In this document: in pieces, positions 26,157 to 34,217 of the stretch | How the letters are laid out: every line of letters begins with the position of its first letter | Numbering within the stretch: position 1 is the first letter of the stretch | Program-made: the position numbers and the translations under genes | From: Treponema sp. | GTDB taxonomy: Bacteria; Spirochaetota; Spirochaetia; Treponematales; Breznakiellaceae | DNA: 64,000 bases | NCBI GenBank assembly: GCA_009777335.1 | Contig: WRMC01000009.1 | Span: forward strand, 48,482-112,481 | Direction of reading: 5' to 3' | Notes under the pieces: model-generated | Databases searched by the model: none | Told to the model about the DNA's origin: nothing | Seen by the model: only the letters and a program-made list of their open reading frames with translations

Positions 26157-28133
26157 ATGGAACTCGACAGGGACAGTAAAAACAGGGAGCACCTCAGGGA
26201 ATATGTCAGGGAAGCACCCCTTTCACCGGGGGTCTATCTATGGAAGGATGAAGAGAACCGCATCATCTATGTGGGAAAGGCCCGGCTCCTAAAAAACCGG
26301 CTCTCCTCATATTTTTCCCGGACCAGGGATGTGAAAACCGCCGCCCTGATGCGCCATAGCCGGTCCATAGAGACCATCATGGTGTCAAATGAGTATGAGG
26401 CCCTGCTATTAGAAAACACCCTGATAAAACAGCATAGCCCCAAGTACAATATTTCCCTGAAGGATGGAAAAACCTACCCGGTAGTCCGGATCAGCACCGG
26501 AGATTACCCCCGGATTTTCCGGACCCGGTTCATAGTCGAAGACGGGAGCCTCTACTTCGGGCCCTTTGCCAACATCCAGGGCCTGGACAGAACCATGGAG
26601 CTCATCGAAAAGCTCTTTCCCCTAAGAAAATGCAGGACCCTAAAAAAAAGAAACAATCCCTGCATGTACTATCATATAGGCCGCTGCCTGGCCCCCTGCT
26701 GCGGGAAAGCTGATCAGAAAGAATATGCAGCCCAGGTTGAACGGGTCCGTAAACTCCTGGACGGTGAATCATCGGAGTTAATAAAGGAACTCCATGGGAG
26801 CATGAACAGGGCAGCCCAATCATTGCGGTATGAAGAAGCGGCGGATATCCGGAATGCCATCCGGGCCATAGAGGGACTTAACGAAACGAACTCGGTGATC
26901 GATTTTGATGGGGAAAGCCGGGACTACATAGCCTGGGCGGAAGAAGGAATCTTCACCGCCTTTTCGGTTCTCTCCTTCCGGGGAGGCCGCATGACCGGCC
27001 AGGAGCTTTACAGCTCCCGTTCTGCGGCGGATGAAGATGATGCCCTGGAGACCTTTATAAGCGCCTACTATGATATCACCCGGCCTCCTCCGCCCCGGGT
27101 ATACCTGCCCAAGCTGGGAGAAGCTTTGCAAGCCCAAAAGGGAGAAACCGAGGGGGACTTTTCATTACTCCGCTACTTTGAGGAGCAGTTTGGCTCGGTG
27201 CCTGAGTTTCTTATCCCCTCGGAGAAACGCCACCTGGCCGCCATCGCCATGGCCCACCAGAACGCCCAGGAAGAGCTGCGGCGGCGGCTTAAGGAACGGG
27301 GTGCCGGACCGGCTCTGGAGGAGCTGCAGCGTCTCTTAAACCTAAAGAAACGCCCCGAAAGGATGGAGGGCTTCGATGTATCCCACCTGGGGGGAAAGTA
27401 TACGGTGGCATCCCTCATCAGTTTTAAGAATGGAATCCCGGATCGAAAAAATTACCGCCACTACAAACTGAAAACCCTGGGGGGCAAAATCGATGATTAT
27501 GCCGCCATCACCGAGGTGGTCAAACGCCGTTACTCCCGGCTTCTGCGGGAGAACCTGGAACTGCCTGACCTGATCCTCATTGACGGCGGCCTGGGCCAGG
27601 CGAATGCCGCCCAGGGGGTGATAGATGAGCTGGGCCTTCCCTGTGAGGTTGCAGCCCTGGCAGAGCGGAATGAAGACATATGGCTCCCCGGACAGAGGGA
27701 AGCCATTAAGCTCTCGAAAAGGACCGAGGCCCTCAAGGTCCTTCAGCACCTGCGGGATGAGACCCACCGTTTCGCCAGGATATTGCACACCAAGCTAAGA
27801 ACCAGGGATCTTACTTTTTCATTGATTCAATCTGTAGAGGGGATAGGCCCCAAACGGGGAGCGGAATTAATGAAAATTTACGGAAGCGTAGAAAACATTG
27901 CCCAGGCCAGTCCAGCCGACATTGCAGAAAAGATCCGGATTTCCGAAACCGCCGCCCTCTCTTTACGGTCCGCCTTGATCCTGGCCCTGGAAGACAGGAA
28001 TGCCAAGAAGCCGGTGAAACAAAACAGGGCCTCCAGGGCGGCGGCCCTTGCTGATATCGCCGCGGAGGATCCGCCGAAGTACCCTCTTAGCGGGCTTCCA
28101 TCAGAACCCTCAGATCCTCCGCTTCACCCCTGA
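26157..28133 (+). CDS. uvrC: Excinuclease ABC subunit C
   Basis: 658 residues. The N-terminal GIY-YIG nuclease has PGVYLWKDEENRIIYVGKA, followed by a Cys-rich CRTLKKRNNPCMYYHIGRCLAPCCGK segment. The UVR domain is AAQSLRYEEAADIRNAI, then the RNase H-like domain (MEGFDVSHLGG...LILIDGGLGQANAA), and C-terminal helix-hairpin-helices (SVEGIGPKRGAELMKIYGS). It makes both incisions in nucleotide excision repair. The C-terminus has ~45 extra residues rich in A/P/S. The last 47 bp overlap the convergent sigma factor gene. Confidence 0.96.
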   Translation: MELDRDSKNREHLREYVREAPLSPGVYLWKDEENRIIYVGKARLLKNRLSSYFSRTRDVKTAALMRHSRSIETIMVSNEYEALLLENTLIKQHSPKYNISLKDGKTYPVVRISTGDYPRIFRTRFIVEDGSLYFGPFANIQGLDRTMELIEKLFPLRKCRTLKKRNNPCMYYHIGRCLAPCCGKADQKEYAAQVERVRKLLDGESSELIKELHGSMNRAAQSLRYEEAADIRNAIRAIEGLNETNSVIDFDGESRDYIAWAEEGIFTAFSVLSFRGGRMTGQELYSSRSAADEDDALETFISAYYDITRPPPPRVYLPKLGEALQAQKGETEGDFSLLRYFEEQFGSVPEFLIPSEKRHLAAIAMAHQNAQEELRRRLKERGAGPALEELQRLLNLKKRPERMEGFDVSHLGGKYTVASLISFKNGIPDRKNYRHYKLKTLGGKIDDYAAITEVVKRRYSRLLRENLELPDLILIDGGLGQANAAQGVIDELGLPCEVAALAERNEDIWLPGQREAIKLSKRTEALKVLQHLRDETHRFARILHTKLRTRDLTFSLIQSVEGIGPKRGAELMKIYGSVENIAQASPADIAEKIRISETAALSLRSALILALEDRNAKKPVKQNRASRAAALADIAAEDPPKYPLSGLPSEPSDPPLHP

Positions 28134-28932
28134 GTTTTTTCAGGGCCTTCAGTTCTATCTGCCGTACCGTTTCGGTGGAAAGACCCATCTTGCTGCTTAT
28201 TCCCCTTAGGGTATGGTACTTTGCACCCTTAAGCTGGTAACGGTACATTAAAATCCTTCGTTCCCTCTCTTTCAGATTGTTTAATACCCTAAGAGTGGCA
28301 TCCCGGGAACTCTTACGCAGAAGCTCCCTTTCGGGACTGTAGGTATAATCCCCATAGCTCTCCATGAGGGGTCTGGGATCATTCCGGCCCTCTGCTCCAT
28401 CGTAGGACAAGACATCGTAAGAGTAGCTCAACATAGCCCTGACATCATCTTTTGAAACATTAATTTCCTGAGCAATCTCTTCGATCTTGGGCTGACGCAT
28501 GTGGATCTGGTTTAACGAATAGTTGGCCCTCTGGATCTTCCTGAGAAGCTCTTCCTTTCGGTGGGGTATCCGGATGGTTCTATGCTTGTTGGACAAGTAC
28601 CTGGAAATAGCTTGGCGGATCCACCAGGCCGCATAGGTAGCAAAACGGACTTCCTTTTGGTAGTCATACTTATCCACCGCCTGCATGAGACCCATATTTC
28701 CTTCCTGGATCAGATCCATGAGGGACAGCTTTGAACTAAGGTAGCCCTTGGCGATCTTGATCACCAGCCGGAGATTGGCTTCGATCATCTGCTGCCGGGC
28801 AGCATCATCCCCATCCTGGATCCGTCTGGAAAGCTCCAGTTCCTTTTCAAAGGACAATAGGGGGATCCCCCGGATCCGCTGATAGTAGGCCTGTAGGATC
28901 TCATCGTCGATCATTTTCCTGTTATGTTTCAC
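28087..28932 (-). CDS. Sigma-70 family RNA polymerase sigma factor (RpoS/RpoD type)
   Basis: 281 residues with regions 1.2 to 4.2 and no region 1.1. Region 1.2: DEILQAYYQRIRGIPLLSFEKELELSRRI. Region 2: NLRLVIKIAKGYLSS, LSLMDLIQEGNMGLMQAVDKYDY and FATYAAWWIRQAISRYLS. Region 3: SLNQIHMRQPKIEEIAQEINVS. Region 4: LNNLKERERRILMYRYQ and ISSKMGLSTETVRQIELKALKKLR. The length and lack of 1.1 fit a group 2 alternative factor (general stress or stationary-phase) rather than the housekeeping one. It is monocistronic and overlaps uvrC by 47 bp. Confidence 0.9.
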   Translation of the reverse strand: MKHNRKMIDDEILQAYYQRIRGIPLLSFEKELELSRRIQDGDDAARQQMIEANLRLVIKIAKGYLSSKLSLMDLIQEGNMGLMQAVDKYDYQKEVRFATYAAWWIRQAISRYLSNKHRTIRIPHRKEELLRKIQRANYSLNQIHMRQPKIEEIAQEINVSKDDVRAMLSYSYDVLSYDGAEGRNDPRPLMESYGDYTYSPERELLRKSSRDATLRVLNNLKERERRILMYRYQLKGAKYHTLRGISSKMGLSTETVRQIELKALKKLRGEAEDLRVLMEAR

Positions 28933-29137
28933 GTTCTGCTCCTACTATATTAGTAGCAAAATCCGTGCCAACTTAGGCTGTTTATAAAAGAAATTTCTTA
29001 ATTCTTTATATTATAAGGAATTAGCTAGAGAGAAATTTTAGGGTTTATTTAGATTCACCCCAAAGTGTATGAAATTTGATACATCACAGTAGGGGGGTGT
29101 ATGGAAATTTGGACGTCCCTGTGATATATTTCCTCCC

Positions 29138-29806
29138 ATGATTGAGTACATAGTGCCGGGCAATATAGATCATCGCATCCTCGCTAAGGCCTCGGCACTC
29201 TTGCAGGAGGGGGGAACCCTGGCCCTGCCCACAGACACCAGCTGGAGTGTGGTCTGCTCAATGAACTCCAGGGAGGGAATAAAAAAACTTAAAGCCCTGT
29301 CCAAGGAAAAAAATGAGCGGCTCTTTACCCTCCTCTGTTCCGATATTTCCCAGTTTGGTGAATTCTGCAGCCTGGACAACACCAGGTTCAGACTCATTAA
29401 ACGGCTCACCCCCGGCCCCTATGTGTTCATCCTCAAAACCCTCCTGGGCACCGAAAAGGCCCTGGGGCTTCGCCGCCGGGAAGTTGGGGTACGCCTTCCC
29501 GATTACCCGGTGCCCCTGGCACTGATCGATTTCCTCGGCTGCCCCCTCTACGGCATCACCGCAAAAAGAACCATGTCCCACAACAATGAATATTTTGATG
29601 ATGATCCGGAAGATGAGGAGGGTTTTTCTGCCTTCTACCGGGAAGAGACCCTCTTTGACGGAGGCTGGGAGTTGGAAGACATCCAGGGCCTGGATCTGGT
29701 CCTAGATCCGGGGGAGGAACGATCAAGAATTTTTTCCACGGTCCTGGATCTGGGGAACCCGGAGGTGGAGGTGCTCCGTCAGGGAGCCGGCCCCTGGCCC
29801 GTCTAA
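29138..29806 (+). CDS. Threonylcarbamoyl-AMP synthase-like protein (Sua5/YciO/YrdC family)
   Basis: 222 residues. YrdC-domain marks are LLQEGGTLALPTDTSWSVVCSMNSREGIKKLKALSKEKNERLFTLLCSD (Lys/Arg ATP site), RLTPGPYVFILK and VGVRLPDYPVPLALI. The family makes threonylcarbamoyl-AMP for the t6A modification of ANN-decoding tRNAs, or (YciO branch) has a weaker related activity; T-D-T-S-W in place of TDTVYGL points toward YciO. No obvious ribosome site is present. The 205 bp upstream hold AT-rich inverted repeats (for example TGTAT...ATACA near 29066-29082), which could be regulatory. Confidence 0.85.
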   Translation: MIEYIVPGNIDHRILAKASALLQEGGTLALPTDTSWSVVCSMNSREGIKKLKALSKEKNERLFTLLCSDISQFGEFCSLDNTRFRLIKRLTPGPYVFILKTLLGTEKALGLRRREVGVRLPDYPVPLALIDFLGCPLYGITAKRTMSHNNEYFDDDPEDEEGFSAFYREETLFDGGWELEDIQGLDLVLDPGEERSRIFSTVLDLGNPEVEVLRQGAGPWPV

Positions 29807-29842
29807 AAAGTAAAAATCGCCGATACTATATATACTTATATT

Positions 29843-31378
29843 ATGGAAAAGAACTGGTTCCGGGTTGTATTTAGGCGGCGTCTTCTCATCACCTTTCTGA
29901 TCCTGACCCAGCTAGCCTTTATCCTCTTTGTTATAGCCGGCACCCACTTTGTTGTCCGTTATGTAGATTTCTTTCTCCAGGGCTTTAGTCTCATCGTATG
30001 TTTTTACATCCTTAATAAAAAAGAAAAATCGGCCTACAAGCTCACCTGGATCTTTCTGATCCTCCTCTTCCCCATCTTCGGGGGCCTGGTCTATGCCTTC
30101 TTTCACGTCCAGTTAAGTCCCAGGAAGCTCCGGCGTCAGATGGCAGAGGTTGATCATCAAATAAAACCCCTTTTTTCTATCCCCGCAGATTCCCTGCCGG
30201 ACCTCGCCCTGGAACACCGGGAATGTCTGCCCCAGGCCCAATATTTACAGAACCATGCGGGGTACCCGGTCTACCAAAGAACCAGGTCGCTCTACTTTGA
30301 ATCGGGGGAGGGGTTCTACGAGCAGGCCATGATAGAAATGGAGAAGGCCGAAAAATATATCTTCCTCGAGTTCTTCATCCTCCGCCAGGGAAAGATGCTG
30401 GACCCCATTCTGGACCTCTTGGAAAGAAAATCCCGCCTGGGGCTTGATGTGCGGATCATCTATGATGATTTGGGATGCTTTATGTCCCTGCCCCCCAATT
30501 TTAAAACTTATTTGGAAGGGAGGGGAATTAAGACCATGATTTTTAATCCCTTTAAACCCATCCTATCAACCCTTCAGAACAATCGGGATCACCGGAAGAT
30601 AGTTTCCATAGATGGAAAGGTAGCCTTTACCGGGGGCATGAACCTGGCTGATGAATACATCAATGCCCGGGAACGTTTTGGCCACTGGAAGGATGCGGCT
30701 ATCATGATAGAGGGAGAAGCAGCCTGGAGCTTAACCCTCATTTTTCTTCACATGTGGAATTTAGAGAAAAAGGTAAAGGAGGAGTTCAGGGACTTTTACC
30801 CCTGGAATGAAGAAGCCTGTACCATAGAGTCCGATGGCTTTGTTCAGCCCTATGCCGACAGCCCCATTGACGAAGAAAATGTGGGGGAGCATGTATACAT
30901 CCAGATCATAAACAATGCAAAAGAGTATGTGTACATTAGCACCCCCTATTTGATCATAGATGACAACCTTCTTTCGGCCCTTTCCTTGGCTGCCAAGAGC
31001 GGAGTTGATGTGCGGATCATTACCCCCTACCGCTGGGATAAATGGTTCATGGCCATAGTTTCGCGATCCTATTACAGGCAGCTCATCATTTCGGGGGTAA
31101 AAATTTATGAGTACACCAAGGGTTTTAATCATTCCAAAACCTTTGTGTCTGATGATCGGGTGGCCACCGTGGGAACCACAAACCTGGACTTCCGGAGCCT
31201 TTACCTCCACTTTGAATGCGGAGTCTGCCTCTATAAGACATCGGCGGTGGGGGCCGTAAAAAACGACTTCCAGAATCTGATCCTGGTGAGCCGCCAGATC
31301 AGTCTCAGAGATTGTGCCCGGAACACGGCCCAGCGGATCTTCCAGGATGTCCTTCGGCTCTTTGCCCCCCTCATGTAG
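29843..31378 (+). CDS. cls: Cardiolipin synthase (phospholipase D type)
   Basis: 511 residues. The N-terminus has two membrane helices (LLITFLILTQLAFILFVIAG and LTWIFLILLFPIFGGLVYAFF). Two HKD motifs follow: DHRKIVSIDGKVAFTGGMN and NHSKTFVSDDRVATVGTTN, each with HxKxxxxD. It joins two phosphatidylglycerols into cardiolipin at the inner membrane. Length is normal. Last intact host gene before the prophage. Confidence 0.93.
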   Translation: MEKNWFRVVFRRRLLITFLILTQLAFILFVIAGTHFVVRYVDFFLQGFSLIVCFYILNKKEKSAYKLTWIFLILLFPIFGGLVYAFFHVQLSPRKLRRQMAEVDHQIKPLFSIPADSLPDLALEHRECLPQAQYLQNHAGYPVYQRTRSLYFESGEGFYEQAMIEMEKAEKYIFLEFFILRQGKMLDPILDLLERKSRLGLDVRIIYDDLGCFMSLPPNFKTYLEGRGIKTMIFNPFKPILSTLQNNRDHRKIVSIDGKVAFTGGMNLADEYINARERFGHWKDAAIMIEGEAAWSLTLIFLHMWNLEKKVKEEFRDFYPWNEEACTIESDGFVQPYADSPIDEENVGEHVYIQIINNAKEYVYISTPYLIIDDNLLSALSLAAKSGVDVRIITPYRWDKWFMAIVSRSYYRQLIISGVKIYEYTKGFNHSKTFVSDDRVATVGTTNLDFRSLYLHFECGVCLYKTSAVGAVKNDFQNLILVSRQISLRDCARNTAQRIFQDVLRLFAPLM

Positions 31379-31399
31379 ATCCGGATTAAACCCAGTAAA

Positions 31400-31428
31400 T
31401 TGACCTTCCCCCCCATAGCAGGTATAGT
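31400..31428 (+). promoter_or_regulatory. Promoter of the interrupted host tRNA-Pro(TGG)
   Basis: TTGACC (31400-31405), 17-nt spacer, TATAGT (31423-31428), 13 bp before the tRNA 5' end. With the tRNA broken, it now reads toward the integrase. Confidence 0.75.
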
Positions 31429-31441
31429 ATGAAATGACACC

Positions 31442-31479
31442 CGGAGGGTAGGATAGTGGCTATTCCGCGTGGTTTGGGA
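31442..31479 (+). pseudogene. 5' half of host tRNA-Pro(TGG), left prophage junction (attL)
   Basis: The sequence reads as acceptor CGGAGGG, D-arm GGAT...TTCC, anticodon 5' stem CGTGG and loop TTTGGGA (anticodon TGG). It then continues GCAAATTGCC instead of the required CCACG 3' stem, with no 3' half following. It is therefore a tRNA-Pro split right after the anticodon loop, with phage DNA (integrase) immediately downstream. The 3' half would be at attR, beyond this window. A 9-bp inverted repeat TAAGTCTAT/ATAGACTTA (31497-31521), a possible integrase arm site, lies next to it. Confidence 0.75.
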
Positions 31480-31561
31480 GCAAATTGCCGATAATATAAG
31501 TCTATGCAATATATAGACTTACGGGCTGGCAAGCGCCCAAAAGGTCAAGTGGAGGTCAATT

Positions 31562-32839
31562 TTGAATTACCATGCCTTTAAAAAGCCAAAAAAACTGAAA
31601 AACGGTAAGAAGGTCTATCGCTGGTACTATTACTGGATAGACGATACCGGAAAGCAGATCCAAAAGTCCTGCGGAACCAAGGTCAAAAACCGCCAGCAGG
31701 CTGAGGACTATATCCGCACCCTTCCCCCGCCGCCAAGGTCAGCCACGCCAGCCGATGGCAAGTCCAGCGGTATTTATGCAGTACCGGCCCGGCGGCAGAA
31801 TAACAACGACCTGCTGGTGCGGGAAATAGCCGAGACCATGTACCTTCCGGGGAGTCCGCACCTCCAGCGCCGCCAGCAACTCAAAAAATCAACGAGTAAA
31901 GAGGTCGCCATCGCAGGCAGGGTTTTTATGAAGCACATCGTGACGGTATGGGGAGATCGTATGCTCCGCTCCCTGGAACTGGACGAGGTTATGAATTACC
32001 TGTTTTCTGTGAAGCTCTCTGGCTCGTGGAAAAATCAATATATTTCACACCTGAATGAAATATACCAAGAAGCGCAATTCCTGGGCTGCAAGATATACAA
32101 GCCCACATTCCCATCCATCGGGCGTGAATATAACAAAGCGGACATTTTTTCAGAAAAGGAACTTGAGCAACTTTTCAAACCAGAGCATTTTTCCCATGAC
32201 TTTTATCTGTTTTTCCTGACGGCGCTTTCCGGCGGCCTCCGGCTGGGCGAGATACGAGGGCTCAGGGTGAAGCAGATCGTTTTTGAAATTAAGGCCGTTA
32301 TTATAGACGGCTTTATGAAAGACGATTATACCACCCGGACGGTTTACAATAAGCGAGGCACACCAGAACACCCGAAACTCCGTGTCGTCCCCTACCCCGA
32401 TTTTACCCTCGACCTGCTAAAGCAGCATATAGAGCGCTCCGGCGCAGGCGGCGATGACTTTGTTTTCACATATAACGATCTGCCGATATCGAAATCTATG
32501 GCATCAAGGGCTTTTACCGTGGCTTTGATAAATGCAGGGCTTACATGGGATATAGAAACCTTAAAAGAAAAGAAATACTGGAAAAACGGCCATATTACGA
32601 TAAAGCGCCATATTATCCCTGACGGACGGCGCTTCATCTCCCACTCGCTCCGGTATACCTACATCACCCGCATGAGCCGATATATGCCAGCCGAGGACTT
32701 GTTAAAGCTGACAGGTCACGATTCCAAGGGAATGGTCGATTACTACAACAGGACTAATTTGGAAATGCTACTCTCAAAAATCCCGAAGGTCGCAGATGCA
32801 ACCAGCGCCCTACTCCCGCAGGCTATTGGCAAAACTTAA
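31562..32839 (+). CDS. int: Phage integrase (tyrosine recombinase)
   Basis: 425 residues. The TTG start at 31562 is supported by GGAGG 6 nt upstream. N-terminal arm-binding part YRWYYYWIDDTGKQIQKSCGTK; core-binding region ~85-180; catalytic domain with R227 (GGLRLGEIRGL), H361-S-L-R364, H386 (TGHDSKG) and Y394/Y395 (VDYYNR). It integrates and excises the prophage at the tRNA-Pro site directly upstream. Transcription may come in part from the surviving tRNA promoter. No excisionase is obvious next to it, although a HTH_17 protein lies at 36797-37039. Confidence 0.93.
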   Translation: MNYHAFKKPKKLKNGKKVYRWYYYWIDDTGKQIQKSCGTKVKNRQQAEDYIRTLPPPPRSATPADGKSSGIYAVPARRQNNNDLLVREIAETMYLPGSPHLQRRQQLKKSTSKEVAIAGRVFMKHIVTVWGDRMLRSLELDEVMNYLFSVKLSGSWKNQYISHLNEIYQEAQFLGCKIYKPTFPSIGREYNKADIFSEKELEQLFKPEHFSHDFYLFFLTALSGGLRLGEIRGLRVKQIVFEIKAVIIDGFMKDDYTTRTVYNKRGTPEHPKLRVVPYPDFTLDLLKQHIERSGAGGDDFVFTYNDLPISKSMASRAFTVALINAGLTWDIETLKEKKYWKNGHITIKRHIIPDGRRFISHSLRYTYITRMSRYMPAEDLLKLTGHDSKGMVDYYNRTNLEMLLSKIPKVADATSALLPQAIGKT

Positions 32840-32842
32840 AAT

Positions 32843-32915
32843 TCGGGGAGAGGGGATTCGAACCCCTGATCTCCAGTTCCCAAAACTGGTGGACTAGCCA
32901 CTGTCCGACCCCCCG
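32843..32915 (-). tRNA. Phage-borne tRNA-Pro (anticodon TGG)
   Basis: Complete minus-strand cloverleaf, 73 nt: acceptor CGGGGGG/CTCCCCG (one G-T), D-stem GGAC/GTCC, anticodon stem CCAGT/ACTGG around TTTGGGA (anticodon TGG), T-arm AGGGG-TTCGAAT-CCCCT, discriminator A. It has the same anticodon as the interrupted host gene but a divergent body, so it is a phage gene that likely replaces the lost host tRNA. Confidence 0.95.
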
Positions 32916-32925
32916 GCGCTGTTAT

Positions 32926-32954
32926 ATCTTACCTGTTTTTTTCTTTAGGATCAA
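32926..32954 (-). promoter_or_regulatory. Promoter of phage tRNA-Pro(TGG)
   Basis: On the minus strand TTGATC (32949-32954), 17-nt spacer, TAAGAT (32926-32931), 10 bp before the tRNA. It supports expression from the prophage independent of other phage genes. Confidence 0.7.
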
Positions 32955-33491
32955 TGGACAGGCTATCTGTAACAGCGCCGGAACCCTGCATGGCCATAAG
33001 CCACCACCTCGGCACGTCCGCGCCCCCATGATGTATATACCTTGAAATTACCGAAGCACCGCCGAAACCGTAACACGGGCAGGCCCAGCACAGCACTCCG
33101 CAGGGAAATTGCGTCGACGCAGGCGCTTCCCCCTTCCCCAGCCAGTGCATTTGCTTGTTTGTACAGTATCCTTTAGGGTGTTACACGTTACACTTTTTTA
33201 TTTAAAATAAGTTAATATACTAGGAAATAAAAAATATGTATTTTACTCTCTGGAGAGTAAAGACTAATAAATTTAATATATAGAAATAGGACTGTAAAAC
33301 AGGATTAAAAGCGTAACTCGTAACAACCGCACGGCTGGGAGAATTTAGGTACTGTGCCGCCCCCCCGCCGGGGGTGCAATTATTCGGCGAGCCCTGCTTT
33401 CTAGGATTTGCCTGCCGGATTTTTTTCCAAGGCAACAAAAAAGCAATTATTGTTAATAGCTTGTGTTGCTCCCTGGGTTTATTATTCCGGT
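32955..33491. other. Non-coding left-end prophage region
   Basis: About 540 bp without a convincing gene. It is G+C-rich to ~33170, then AT-rich. It holds one copy of the TTGCGTCGACGCA palindrome (33109-33121), a near-perfect 20-bp palindrome TTTACTCTC TG GAGAGTAAA (33242-33261) that could be an operator, and a C7/G5 hairpin near 33360. A 73-codon minus frame (32929-33150) has no ribosome site and runs through the tRNA promoter, so it is not called. No repressor gene is seen. Confidence 0.5.
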
Positions 33492-34208
33492 ATGGCAGAG
33501 GTAATCCCGGCAGAATACGCCAGAATTTGCGGCGTGGCTCCGTCCGTGATATCACGGAAAATCCAAAATAAAACCCTGATAAAGAACGCCGCAGGTATGC
33601 TGGACACCGAAAATCCAGTGAACGCCCGGTATATGGCGAAGCGGCGGCTCAAGAGCAATAACAAGGCGCTGGAGTCTGTCGACGTGAAGGATGATCCAAA
33701 GCCCGACCCGGTAGACTTCACCCGCCTGACCGACCATGAAATATCCGAATATGCAGGGCTTCCGCAGCGCCTGCTAGGGTTTACGCTCCGGCAGCTTGTA
33801 ACCCAATTCAAGGGCCTGCCCGGAATGCAGGAGTACGTGAAGATGCTCAAGGATTTATCCGCAGCGGACGAGCGGGATCAGAAGGTCAGGGAGCGCCGCC
33901 TGCAGCTCATCGAGAAGGACTTTGTAATTGCACGGCTGGTGCAGTACCTGGACATTTTAATGAAACAACTCCTTGAATATCCCGAATCTACCGTCGACGA
34001 AATAATCGCCCTCGTACAGGCCCAAGGCGGCGCAGCGAGGCTGGAGGTAAGCCGAAAGCTGGAGGTGGGTATTTCCAAAATCATAAAGGACTCCAAAGAC
34101 CAGCTTATAAAGGAACTGAGCGGACTCCGGGCCAAGTACCAGGACGCTGACGGGCTGGATCAAAAAATAAGAGATACCGTGGCCGAAGCTATGGAGGATG
34201 GGGAATAA
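33492..34208 (+). CDS. Terminase small subunit (Nu1-like)
   Basis: 238 residues from ATG 33492. The N-terminus is a winged-HTH-like DNA-binding segment (IPAEYARICGVAPSVISRKIQNKTLIKNAAGMLD) as in lambda gpNu1-type small terminases, followed by a K/R-rich linker and long helices. It should recognise the packaging site and load the large subunit encoded 9 bp downstream. An in-frame ATG at 33408 would add 28 hydrophobic residues, not typical of the family, and no good ribosome site helps decide. Confidence 0.72.
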   Translation: MAEVIPAEYARICGVAPSVISRKIQNKTLIKNAAGMLDTENPVNARYMAKRRLKSNNKALESVDVKDDPKPDPVDFTRLTDHEISEYAGLPQRLLGFTLRQLVTQFKGLPGMQEYVKMLKDLSAADERDQKVRERRLQLIEKDFVIARLVQYLDILMKQLLEYPESTVDEIIALVQAQGGAARLEVSRKLEVGISKIIKDSKDQLIKELSGLRAKYQDADGLDQKIRDTVAEAMEDGE

Positions 34209-34217
34209 AGCAACATC

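Noticed and set aside
32929..33150. 73-codon minus-strand frame near the phage tRNA-Pro
   Set aside because: No ribosome site, Cys/Trp-rich composition without a pattern, and it covers the tRNA promoter.
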